Shown here in pieces: positions 1 to 6,550 of a DNA stretch of 7,617 nucleotides. The translations under genes were made by a program, and so were the position numbers. Every line of letters starts with the position of its first letter. The stretch's first letter is position 1. This DNA comes from Desulfotignum sp. GTDB lineage: Bacteria > Desulfobacterota > Desulfobacteria > Desulfobacterales > Desulfobacteraceae. The notes under the pieces were generated by a model, which had not been told where the DNA came from, searched no databases, and saw nothing but the letters and a program-made list of their open reading frames with translations. Location: positions 1-7,617 of the forward strand of contig JAABRW010000471.1 in assembly GCA_011390695.1 (NCBI GenBank), given 5' to 3'.

Positions 1-52
1 TAAAAGCCTTGAAACGCCATTGTGATAAAACATATCAGATGCGGCTTGTCCC
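1..52 (+). other. Leader region upstream of the rhomboid gene
   Basis: This short stretch precedes the first gene. The rhomboid reading frame has an in-frame TAA at 26-28, and no ATG or GTG lies between it and the ATG at 53. No Shine-Dalgarno sequence is visible before that ATG. A weak promoter-like pair can be read: TTGAAA at 9-14, an 18-bp spacer and TATCAG at 33-38. It would start transcription only a few bases before the gene, so it may be chance. The window opens with TAA, which could be the stop codon of a gene outside the window, in which case the rhomboid might be read from an upstream promoter. Confidence 0.25.
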
Positions 53-1027
53 ATGATACCCATCCGGGATAATCAGGTATCCGACTGCTTTCCTGTGGTC
101 ACCTATGCGCTTATGGGTATTAATCTGCTGGCGTGGATGCTCCAGCTCCAGGTGGGCCTGCATGATGAAACCTTTTTTTACCTGTACGGGCTGGTACCCG
201 CCAAATACACGGTGGGAGAGATGTCCCGGCATTTTTCCGTGTTTAACCAGGTGTTTTCTTTGTTTTCCTATATGTTTCTTCACGGCGGGTTCTGGCATCT
301 GCTGGGAAACATGTGGTCATTGTACATTTTCGGGGATAATATTGAAGCCCATTTTGGATCGGCCCGGTTTCTGGTGTTTTATATTTTATGCGGACTGATT
401 TCGGGTGCGTGTCATTTTATATTCAATCCGGTTTCCATGATCCCCACTATTGGGGCCAGTGGTGCTATTGCCGGGGTCATGGGGGCCTATCTTCTTTTGT
501 ATCCCAGATCAAAAATACTGACCCTGGTGCCCATTATTATTATTCCCTGGTTTATAGAAATTCCTGCCTTTATTTTCCTGGGATTCTGGTTTATGATACA
601 GTTTCTGAATGCTGCCGGCCAGGAGGCAGGCACCGGTATTGCCTGGTGGGCACATATAGGTGGATTCATTGCCGGACTGGTTTTGGTCAAAGTCAACCAG
701 CGCCTGCCTAAAACCGGCACCCAGCAGAAGATCAACCAGTATACCAGAAAACAGCATACCCCCAGGCTGCAGACCATTCTGGCAACCCCGGAATCCAATG
801 ACCGGGATCTGTCAGGAGATATTGAAATATCATCTTTGGAAGCCCTCACCGGCACCCAGAAAGTGGTGACCATACCATGGGGGTTTCACAAGCCGCTGTA
901 CCGGGTGTCCATTCCACCGGGTGTACGTCAGGGAACCCGCCTGAGACTCGCCGGCATGGGCAGGTCACTTTCAGGACAACCCAAAGGAGATATGTTTTTA
1001 ACCATTCATATTAAAAATGCGATTTAA
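53..1027 (+). CDS. Rhomboid intramembrane serine protease with DnaJ C-terminal-like domain
   Basis: This 324-residue protein is a polytopic inner-membrane protease that would cleave transmembrane segments of other proteins. The N-terminus (MIPIRD, then FPVVTYAL) is typical of bacterial rhomboids and supports the start at 53, despite the lack of a visible Shine-Dalgarno. Rhomboid hallmarks are the His-rich second-helix motif with H82 and N86 (HLLGN), the catalytic serine S136 in GASG (134-137) and the partner histidine H201 in AHIGGF. Membrane helices span roughly 15-33, 70-95, 104-125, 131-150, 155-185 and 196-214. After a polar linker (about 215-254), residues about 255-321 do not look like rhomboid. 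They resemble substrate-binding domain I of DnaJ/CbpA: an EALTGT-like segment, then IPPGVRQGTRLRLAGMG, then GDMFLTIHI. There is no J domain or HPD motif, so this is not a full co-chaperone. The 3' end overlaps the next gene by 11 bp. The protease call is secure; the substrate is unknown. Confidence 0.93.
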   Translation: MIPIRDNQVSDCFPVVTYALMGINLLAWMLQLQVGLHDETFFYLYGLVPAKYTVGEMSRHFSVFNQVFSLFSYMFLHGGFWHLLGNMWSLYIFGDNIEAHFGSARFLVFYILCGLISGACHFIFNPVSMIPTIGASGAIAGVMGAYLLLYPRSKILTLVPIIIIPWFIEIPAFIFLGFWFMIQFLNAAGQEAGTGIAWWAHIGGFIAGLVLVKVNQRLPKTGTQQKINQYTRKQHTPRLQTILATPESNDRDLSGDIEISSLEALTGTQKVVTIPWGFHKPLYRVSIPPGVRQGTRLRLAGMGRSLSGQPKGDMFLTIHIKNAI

Positions 1028-3590
1028 AACATTCGGCATAACCACTGCAGTGATTATCGTGCTTCTGGCCCTGGGCCTGTCGATACTGTATGCAGGACTG
1101 CCTTTTTTTGCACAGCGGTTTATCCAGGACAGGTATCATCAGATTCTCACAGAACACAACACCACATTTGAAATCGGGCATGTGGGATTCACCCATGCCC
1201 TGGTATCGGATCTGCAACTGGGCAAAGATATCTCTGCTGATATGGTGCGGCTGACATATGATCTCCAGGGGCTTGACCTGCCTGCTGCCAGGCGCCTTGT
1301 CATATCAGGCCTTAATGTCCATGCCCTGTATGACAAAAACAGGGGGTTTGTCATCGATGGCATACCCCCGGGTATTGCCGGCCCGGCCTCTCTTGAAATG
1401 CAGCCAAAACAGGGCAGTGCAAAAAAAGGGGCGGAAGCGTGGACAGCATTCTTGCCGCAAAATATTGTGCTTCACAATGCTGCAGTAACGGTAAATGTTC
1501 AGAACAAAACCATCCGGATTCCCTGTGATCTGGAAATAGTTGTGGACAAAACACAAAAAACCGCTGCCTGTACTGCAGTTTTCTATCCTTTCGGGGAAAC
1601 CATATCCTTGACCACCCGGGTGGATCTTGGTGGAAAAATAAAAAACTTTAAACTGGAAGCCCTTGGTTTTGCCCTGCACCATCTGGCACAATTTCTGCCC
1701 GGATACCTTGCCCCGGTTCTTTCCGGCGCACCGGATCTGATCATTGAACAGGTCTCCCATAACAACTGGCAGGCTGCTTTGTCCGGGCTGTATCCGGAGC
1801 AAACCCGCGGGTTCGGCATGGAGCGCATCACTGCCCGGATTTTAAAAGATCACAGCCAGATCATTGTTCTGGGACAATTCATTCTTTTACACCCTTTGCT
1901 GTCAGATTTTGATTTTACCAGCCGGGCACTTCTGGAAATGAACCAGGCAGGTACAAAAATTGTAAAATTTGACCTGGCCTGTGAAAGCCAGCCCGCAGAT
2001 CTGGTGACACTGGAGAACGAAAACCTGTTCGCCAGCATGGATCAGCCATTGGTAACCTTGTCTTTGCATGGAAATAACCAGGTTGTGGGGGGAAATGTGT
2101 CTGTACGTTCTTCACAGGCCCTGGTCCGCCAAAACAACAAAACCTTTTCTGTGGACCAGGCATCCATAAAATCAGACATCTCCGGGGATATGGCTGCAAA
2201 AACCCTGGATTTCAATCTGCAGTCACAATTGTCGGGTATCCATGTGAAAAATGAACAAGGGGAAATGGATTTCAGACGGGTGGACACCGAAGGCCGGATT
2301 TTCTGGGATCTGGATAAAAAAATGTACGGGTTACCAAAAGTGGATCTTACCACTGAACTGCTCCAGGGCAGTGTATCGATTCCATCCAGGGGTCTGTCTG
2401 CGCAAGGCATATCCGCGAGAATGCCTCTTTCGTTTCCGGATGCAACCGGGTCCGGGCGGTTTTCAGTCGAAAATGTGGTATATGACAACCGCCTGCATCT
2501 TGGTGTCACAGGAAATATCCACAGAACCGGACCTGCTGCCCTGGATTTTGACGGTGTCATCCAGATGCCGGATGCTGCAGATTTGTCCTTAGCCTTCTCA
2601 GGAAATGCCGGCATGGCACAAGGTCCTGTTATACGCATTGATGTTGCGTCTGAAAGATTCAGGTTTTCTCCTTTTCGGTTTGAAAAGCTTTTGCCGGAGG
2701 CTGCCTGGTCTGCTGATTATGATCTGGATATGGCTGCCAAAGGCTCTTTTCTTCTGGAAAACAACCAGATGAAAACCGGGGCTGAGCTGACCATTCATGG
2801 CGGCACCCTGACTTTGCCGGATATGGATATTACCGCAACAGGCATCCGGGGCAGCCTGGCTGTCAAAGACCTGGCAGATTTGGCATCCTTTCCCGGCCAG
2901 GTCTTGACCATTGATGAGATAAAGGCGGCAGATTTTGTGTTCTCGGATGCAGATATCCGGTTTACCCTGGAAGAGGACCACCACCTGGTGATTGAAAACA
3001 TCCGCCTCAAATGGTGCAACGGTGTTGTATCAACGGAATCTGTCCGATTCCCCTCAGCTGACGGATCTGTTTCCGTGACCGTGTATTGCGACAGGATTGC
3101 ACTGGATGAGCTGCTGGAACAACTGGGCGGGTTCCATTCCCGGGGAGAGGGTACCCTTAACGGCCGGATACCTGTCCGGTTCAAAGACGGAGATATCTCT
3201 TTTGACAACGGGTTTTTGTTTTCAACGCCGGGGCAGGGGGGGCGTATCATTATCAATAACCCCGGAAAACTTCTGGCCGGCATACCTGTGGACTCTCCCG
3301 AATTTGGCCAGCTGGATCTGGCTGCAGAAGCATTGAAGGATTTTGAATATACCTGGGCCAAACTGGCATTCAATACTGATAAAGACACCTTGACCGTGAA
3401 CATGGAACTGGACGGAAAACCCGGACGGATGCTTCCCTTTGAATATAAAAAAGAGGTGGGGGCATTTGTCCGGGTGGATGCGCAAAGCCCGGGGTCACAC
3501 TTTCAGGGTATTACACTGGATGTGAATTTACATCTTCCCTTTAACCAGGTAATGCAATTTGGTAATAAAATCCAGAAACTGATAAACTAA
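1017..3590 (+). CDS. ydbH: YdbH-family AsmA-like intermembrane lipid-transport protein
   Basis: This 857-residue protein is close in length to E. coli YdbH. It has one N-terminal membrane anchor (about residues 7-29) and a long periplasmic body rich in short beta strands, as expected for the AsmA-like/repeating beta-groove proteins. In E. coli, YdbH is partly redundant with TamB and YhdP in supplying phospholipid to the outer membrane. The family call rests mainly on the C-terminal part: GEGTLNGRIPVRF (710-722), FDNGFL near 729-734, a Gly-rich GQGGR (739-743), YTWAKLAFN (778-786), MELDGKP (796-802) and a final LDVNLHLPF (834-842). The start is the only ATG available, since an in-frame stop lies at 999-1001. 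The AAAGGAG at 983-989 is too far upstream to serve it, so translation is probably coupled to the end of the rhomboid gene, which it overlaps. The older Pfam label for this family, 'dicarboxylate transport', should not be taken as function. Confidence 0.85.
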   Translation: MRFKTFGITTAVIIVLLALGLSILYAGLPFFAQRFIQDRYHQILTEHNTTFEIGHVGFTHALVSDLQLGKDISADMVRLTYDLQGLDLPAARRLVISGLNVHALYDKNRGFVIDGIPPGIAGPASLEMQPKQGSAKKGAEAWTAFLPQNIVLHNAAVTVNVQNKTIRIPCDLEIVVDKTQKTAACTAVFYPFGETISLTTRVDLGGKIKNFKLEALGFALHHLAQFLPGYLAPVLSGAPDLIIEQVSHNNWQAALSGLYPEQTRGFGMERITARILKDHSQIIVLGQFILLHPLLSDFDFTSRALLEMNQAGTKIVKFDLACESQPADLVTLENENLFASMDQPLVTLSLHGNNQVVGGNVSVRSSQALVRQNNKTFSVDQASIKSDISGDMAAKTLDFNLQSQLSGIHVKNEQGEMDFRRVDTEGRIFWDLDKKMYGLPKVDLTTELLQGSVSIPSRGLSAQGISARMPLSFPDATGSGRFSVENVVYDNRLHLGVTGNIHRTGPAALDFDGVIQMPDAADLSLAFSGNAGMAQGPVIRIDVASERFRFSPFRFEKLLPEAAWSADYDLDMAAKGSFLLENNQMKTGAELTIHGGTLTLPDMDITATGIRGSLAVKDLADLASFPGQVLTIDEIKAADFVFSDADIRFTLEEDHHLVIENIRLKWCNGVVSTESVRFPSADGSVSVTVYCDRIALDELLEQLGGFHSRGEGTLNGRIPVRFKDGDISFDNGFLFSTPGQGGRIIINNPGKLLAGIPVDSPEFGQLDLAAEALKDFEYTWAKLAFNTDKDTLTVNMELDGKPGRMLPFEYKKEVGAFVRVDAQSPGSHFQGITLDVNLHLPFNQVMQFGNKIQKLIN

Positions 3591-3596
3591 AAGGAG
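3591..3596 (+). promoter_or_regulatory. Strong ribosome binding site for ynbE
   Basis: AAGGAG lies directly after the ydbH stop codon, five bases before the ATG at 3602. It is the clearest Shine-Dalgarno sequence in the window and fixes the start of the small lipoprotein gene. It suggests the lipoprotein is made at a higher rate than YdbH, which has no good site of its own. Confidence 0.8.
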
Positions 3597-3601
3597 ATAT
3601 T

Positions 3602-3823
3602 ATGGGTCTGAAACCCTGTATCGTGCCGCTGGTGGTGTTTCTTATGGTGTTCGGCGGCTGCCGCACCAGCCATGAAGTGGATGTCAAGCCTGTGGAAATA
3701 AAACCCATCCACATCACCATCGATGTGAATGTCAAGGTGCAGAAAGCCCTGGATGATTTTTTCGGGGAAATTGATGCACAGGAAGATAAGATAATGGAAA
3801 AACTGGAGAAAGAAGATGAATAA
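3602..3823 (+). CDS. ynbE: YnbE-family outer-membrane lipoprotein
   Basis: This 73-residue protein has a lipoprotein-type signal peptide: K4 near the start, a hydrophobic stretch 7-17, then FGGC with C20 as the likely lipidated cysteine. The residue after C20 is Arg rather than Asp, which fits transport to the outer membrane by the usual Lol rule. The mature part contains KPIHITIDVNVKVQKALDDFF (about 35-55), matching the beta-strand core of E. coli YnbE. In E. coli this strand region partners the C-terminal end of YdbH to complete a bridge across the periplasm. The charged tail (about 56-73) is helix-prone and appears longer than in E. coli YnbE. The lipobox is unusual: F at -3 and G at -2 instead of the common Leu and Ala/Ser. 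The position between ydbH and ydbL strongly supports the call. Confidence 0.85.
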   Translation: MGLKPCIVPLVVFLMVFGGCRTSHEVDVKPVEIKPIHITIDVNVKVQKALDDFFGEIDAQEDKIMEKLEKEDE

Positions 3824-4187
3824 TAAAAAAGTGACAGCCATAATACTGCTGGTGGTCCTGGGGATGCTGGCAGGTGCTGGACCCGTGCTTGCCCAGGGAA
3901 TCAAAGAAAGAATGAAAGAACGGCTTCCGGTGATTGCAGCGCTTAAAAAACAGGAAATTGTCGGTGAAAACAACCGGGGCTATCTGAGTTTTGTGGGCAG
4001 TGAGAAAAAGCAGGAACAGGTGGTGGCTGCGGAGAACCAGGACCGGAAAAAAATTTACGCCCATATTGCAGCCCAGCAGGGCACCAAACTGGAAGTGGTG
4101 GAGAAAAACCGTGCCCTGCAGCTGGCTGAACGGGCAGCGCCGGGCACATATATTCAGAGGCCGGACGGCACCTGGGTTAAAAAATAA
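3816..4187 (+). CDS. ydbL: YdbL-family periplasmic protein (DUF1318)
   Basis: This 123-residue secreted protein has an N-terminal signal peptide: NNKK, a hydrophobic core about 6-24, and likely cleavage after A26 in PVLA-QG. The mature part shows the DUF1318 pattern seen in E. coli YdbL: IVGENNRGYLSF (about 48-59), IYAHIAAQQGT (80-90), a helical stretch ending LAERAAPG, and the C-terminal TYIQRPDGTWVKK. In E. coli, YdbL modulates the YdbH-YnbE bridge and has been proposed to keep YnbE from self-associating. The mature domain has no cysteine. The gene overlaps ynbE by 8 bp (ATGAATAA), with a GGAG seven bases before the ATG, so the two are translationally coupled. It is the last gene of the run and converges on the gene at 4215. 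Confidence 0.9.
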   Translation: MNNKKVTAIILLVVLGMLAGAGPVLAQGIKERMKERLPVIAALKKQEIVGENNRGYLSFVGSEKKQEQVVAAENQDRKKIYAHIAAQQGTKLEVVEKNRALQLAERAAPGTYIQRPDGTWVKK

Positions 4188-4214
4188 GGGATCTTACATG
4201 GGGGCGGTTCAGGG

Positions 4215-4637
4215 TCACTCCGCCATCAGGTTGGTCAGTTGCTTGTGGATGCAGTAATAGATATCTTCGTCACTGCCGAATACGTCCACCACATCTTTGT
4301 GGTTGATCAGCTTTTCCACTACAAAGGCAGTCAGATACAGGCTGGCAATATTGGGATTGGGAACCAGGGTGCGAAACGGGGCCACTGAATAGTCAATGTC
4401 GAAATCTTCTGATTTGATCAGATTGTCCAGACACCGGACGATCTGGTTTTCAATGGAGGATTTGCTCACGGTTTCTATGAGGCCCTCTTCAATAAGTTTC
4501 ATGGAAACTTTATTGGCAAAAAATTCGGTGTTGTCCCGGATTGCGCTGATGGTTTTAATTCTTTCCCTTTCCTTTGATGATTCTATCTTGGAAAGCAGTT
4601 TTGCCTCTCTGTTTCCGGAGTAAAACATTTTGGCCAT
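4215..4637 (-). CDS. Uncharacterised 140-residue helical protein
   Basis: I do not recognise this family. The protein is soluble, with no signal peptide or membrane segment, and looks almost entirely helical. It starts with a charged region rich in Lys, Arg and Glu (about 10-30, KLLSKIESSKERERIKTI), then RDNTEFFANKVSMKLIEEG (about 34-52). After that come SSIENQIVRCLDNLIKSEDFDIDY (60-83), a short PFRTLVPNPN loop (87-96) and a C-terminal half with ASLYLTAFVVEKLINHKDVVDVFGSDEDI (98-126). It has two cysteines (C69, C129), not arranged as a metal site. The start has an AAGGAAAC Shine-Dalgarno-like sequence at 4644-4651. The even amino-acid composition, the ribosome binding site and a promoter-like sequence upstream argue for a real gene. 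It lies downstream of recJ on the same strand, separated by 90 bp, so a DNA-repair link is possible but unsupported. Confidence 0.8.
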   Translation of the reverse strand: MAKMFYSGNREAKLLSKIESSKERERIKTISAIRDNTEFFANKVSMKLIEEGLIETVSKSSIENQIVRCLDNLIKSEDFDIDYSVAPFRTLVPNPNIASLYLTAFVVEKLINHKDVVDVFGSDEDIYYCIHKQLTNLMAE

Positions 4638-4688
4638 GGATATGTTTCCTTACCTTAATAAACGGTTTGATTTTAATGCTAATCTGCA

Positions 4689-4718
4689 AGTATAGTCTAA
4701 AAACAGGTCAATTAGCAA
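4689..4718 (-). promoter_or_regulatory. Promoter-like sequence for the 140-residue protein gene
   Basis: Read on the minus strand, TTGCTA (4713-4718) is followed by an 18-bp spacer and TATACT (4689-4694), resembling a sigma-70 promoter (four of six and five of six matches). It would start transcription near 4682 and give a leader of about 45 bases, with the AAGGAA site just before the ATG at 4637. The 90-bp gap after recJ is AT-rich and shows no terminator hairpin, so read-through from recJ is also possible. Confidence 0.4.
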
Positions 4719-4727
4719 GGGTAAAAT

Positions 4728-6437
4728 CTACACATCCTCAATAATCATCTGGGGGGTACGGGCTTTGAATTTGCTTATTTTCAGCTTGTATACCAGCTGG
4801 TCATAAAAGGCGGGTGCATGCCGGATATCCGGCGCATTAAAGTGAAAAGCCTCCACTACGGGGCCTGCGGCGTTATCAGCCTGCTGCAGCAGCATTTTGC
4901 GGTGGACATGGCCGATGATGTGGGAGGACACCACCTTCAGGCGGCGGGACAGGAAAACCGGTTCAGGATTGGCCATGCCAAACGGGCGCAGCCGATCCAG
5001 ATCAAGGACCAGGTCAAAGCTGATCTCATCTAAGGATAACCGGGCATCAATGGTCAGGGTTTTTAAAAAATCGGTTTCTGTATACCGGGTTTTCAGGTGG
5101 GTTTGGATGCCTGATACCAGATCCGGCAGCCGGTTTTTATCCAGGGTAAGCCCTGATGCCATGGCATGGCCCCCGAATTTTTCCAGCAAGTGGGCGTTTT
5201 CCATAAGGGCCTGGTGAATATTGATATTGTTGATGCTTCTGCCCGAGCCCACAGCCATATCCCCGGTGCATGCCAGCAGCAGCACCGGACACACATATTT
5301 TTTTGACAGTTTTGATGCGGCAATGCCCAGCACACTGGGGTCCCAGTGGTTGTCCCAGAGCAGCAAAAGGCGGTCCCTGAGCAGGGCAGGGTTCTGGAAG
5401 ATGCGCTTTTCAATATCTTTTACAATTTCCCGTTCAATGGTCTGGCGCCGGACATTCAGCTCATCCAGCAGAAAAGCGGTTTTCTGTGCTTCTGCAAATT
5501 CCCGGCTGGTGAGCAGGGAAACACAGATTCTGGCATGGGAAATTCTGCCGGCTGCATTGATACGGGGTACAATTTTAAAAGATATGTCATCTGAATCCAG
5601 CTGCGTGAAATCAATGCGGGCTGCTTTTATAAGGGCCTTGATACCGGGTCTGGGCGCTTTTCGCATCTGCTTTATGCCACCCATGCACAATATTCTGTTT
5701 TCCTGGACCAGGGGTACCATATCACCGATGGTGCCGATGGCAAACAAATCCAGAAACTGGATAAGCCCGGGTTCTGGAAAGTCATTCCAGATTCCTTTTT
5801 CCCGGAAGAATTTGCGCAGGGCCATAACCAGAAAAAAAACCACCCCCACACCTGCCAGAAAAGACAGGCCTGATTTACAGTCCGGCTGTTTGGGATCCAC
5901 AACGGCCCATGCCGCAGGCAGCTGCACCCCTGGTTCGTGGTGGTCCGTGACAATGACATCCATATCTTCCCGGGCTGCAGCTGCCACAGCCTCCATGCCG
6001 CTGATGCCGCAATCCACGGTAATGATCAGATCAATATACCGGGCAGCTGCCATGGGGACATGGGACGGGGCAATCCCATATCCCTCCTTTCTCCGGTGGG
6101 GGATATACCAGGTCACATCCGCATCCACCAGGGACAAAAATTCATGAAGAAGGGCCGTGGCAGTGACACCGTCTGCATCAAAGTCCCCGAATATCAAAAT
6201 TTTTTCTCTGTTGACCACGGCTGTATGGATACGTTCCACTGCCTTTTGCATGTCTTTCATGGAAAAAGGATCGGTCAGGTTATCAAAATTGGGATTGAGA
6301 AAAAAACGGGCAGCATCAACAGAGGTGAACCCCCGGTTCCAGATCAGTCCGGCGATGAGCGCATGGCACCCCAGGCTCCGGGAAAGCAGGCGTACCCCTG
6401 CAGGATCAGGTTTTGCATATGTCAGGTGTGTGTTCAT
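4728..6437 (-). CDS. recJ: Single-stranded-DNA-specific 5'-3' exonuclease RecJ
   Basis: RecJ degrades single-stranded DNA 5' to 3' in recombinational repair (RecFOR pathway), mismatch repair and base excision repair, using a Mn/Mg-dependent DHH phosphoesterase core. With the ATG at 6435-6437 the protein has 569 residues, the usual RecJ length. Visible motifs in order are GDFDADG (84-90), VDCG (141-144), the name-giving TDHH (164-167), VDPKQ (180-184), IGTIGDMVPL (234-243) and PRINAAGRISHA (291-302). The DHHA1 part has GSGRSI (397-402) and FGGHAMASG (421-429). The OB-fold part has RPFGMANPEP (484-493), where the common RPFGxGNPEP has Gly at the sixth position. The frame stays open to an ATG at 6569, but that start would overlap the divergent gene at 6551 and adds 44 residues unlike RecJ. 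It also lies upstream of the promoter-like sequence at 6453-6481. Only a weak GGTG precedes the chosen start. All catalytic residues appear intact. Confidence 0.96.
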   Translation of the reverse strand: MNTHLTYAKPDPAGVRLLSRSLGCHALIAGLIWNRGFTSVDAARFFLNPNFDNLTDPFSMKDMQKAVERIHTAVVNREKILIFGDFDADGVTATALLHEFLSLVDADVTWYIPHRRKEGYGIAPSHVPMAAARYIDLIITVDCGISGMEAVAAAAREDMDVIVTDHHEPGVQLPAAWAVVDPKQPDCKSGLSFLAGVGVVFFLVMALRKFFREKGIWNDFPEPGLIQFLDLFAIGTIGDMVPLVQENRILCMGGIKQMRKAPRPGIKALIKAARIDFTQLDSDDISFKIVPRINAAGRISHARICVSLLTSREFAEAQKTAFLLDELNVRRQTIEREIVKDIEKRIFQNPALLRDRLLLLWDNHWDPSVLGIAASKLSKKYVCPVLLLACTGDMAVGSGRSINNINIHQALMENAHLLEKFGGHAMASGLTLDKNRLPDLVSGIQTHLKTRYTETDFLKTLTIDARLSLDEISFDLVLDLDRLRPFGMANPEPVFLSRRLKVVSSHIIGHVHRKMLLQQADNAAGPVVEAFHFNAPDIRHAPAFYDQLVYKLKISKFKARTPQMIIEDV

Positions 6438-6452
6438 ATCGGCTGCACCGGT

Positions 6453-6481
6453 TTTATATAAACTATAGACCGTAAAGTCAA
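6453..6481 (-). promoter_or_regulatory. Promoter-like sequence for recJ
   Basis: On the minus strand, TTGACT (6476-6481), a 17-bp spacer and TATAAA (6453-6458) give a good sigma-70-like promoter, with five of six matches in each box. The predicted start near 6446 leaves a leader of only about ten bases before the recJ ATG at 6437. A second, overlapping candidate, TTAACA (6485-6490), 17 bp, TATAGT (6462-6467), would give a leader of about 18 bases. Either places the recJ start at 6437 rather than 6569. Confidence 0.5.
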
Positions 6482-6496
6482 TCTTGTTAAAAGTAT

Positions 6497-6526
6497 TTGA
6501 GTAATGACTGCCATTAATGGTATATT
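6497..6526 (+). promoter_or_regulatory. Promoter-like sequence for the DUF4911-miaB pair
   Basis: TTGAGT (6497-6502), an 18-bp spacer and TATATT (6521-6526) resemble a sigma-70 promoter. The TGG just before the -10 box makes an extended -10 element. Transcription would start near 6533, leaving a leader of about 18 bases before the ATG at 6551. The 10-bp palindrome at 6511-6520 fills the end of the spacer. Confidence 0.45.
6511..6520. repeat. Perfect 10-bp palindrome in the promoter spacer
   Basis: CCATTAATGG reads the same on both strands. It sits immediately before the -10 box of the rightward promoter-like sequence and about 30 bp upstream of the recJ promoter's -35 box. That is a position where a dimeric repressor could act. 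The symmetry does not extend beyond ten bases apart from one further T/A pair, and a 10-bp palindrome in AT-rich DNA can arise by chance. Confidence 0.3.
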
Positions 6527-6550
6527 GTAAAATTTGAGAATCGGTAAATA

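Noticed and set aside
2042..2638. 198-codon open frame on the minus strand within ydbH
   Set aside because: It is opposite the YdbH body with no ribosome binding site or recognisable domain. It and similar minus-strand frames at 1305-1802 and 2795-3403 are shadows of the long plus-strand gene.
4203..4224. Possible terminator hairpin GGCGG-N12-CCGCC between the convergent genes
   Set aside because: The stem is only five base pairs with a 12-base loop, it has no T run on either side and it runs into the coding end of the 140-residue gene. It is too weak to call.
5832..5839. Run of eight As (Ts in recJ), considered as a frameshift or assembly error
   Set aside because: The RecJ frame continues through it with the expected GVGVVFFLVMAL sequence and intact motifs on both sides.
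5221..6147. 308-codon open frame on the plus strand opposite recJ
   Set aside because: It lies wholly within recJ on the other strand. Its translation is low-complexity, rich in Ser and Arg, and has no recognisable domain. RecJ motifs in this stretch are clear, so this is a shadow frame.
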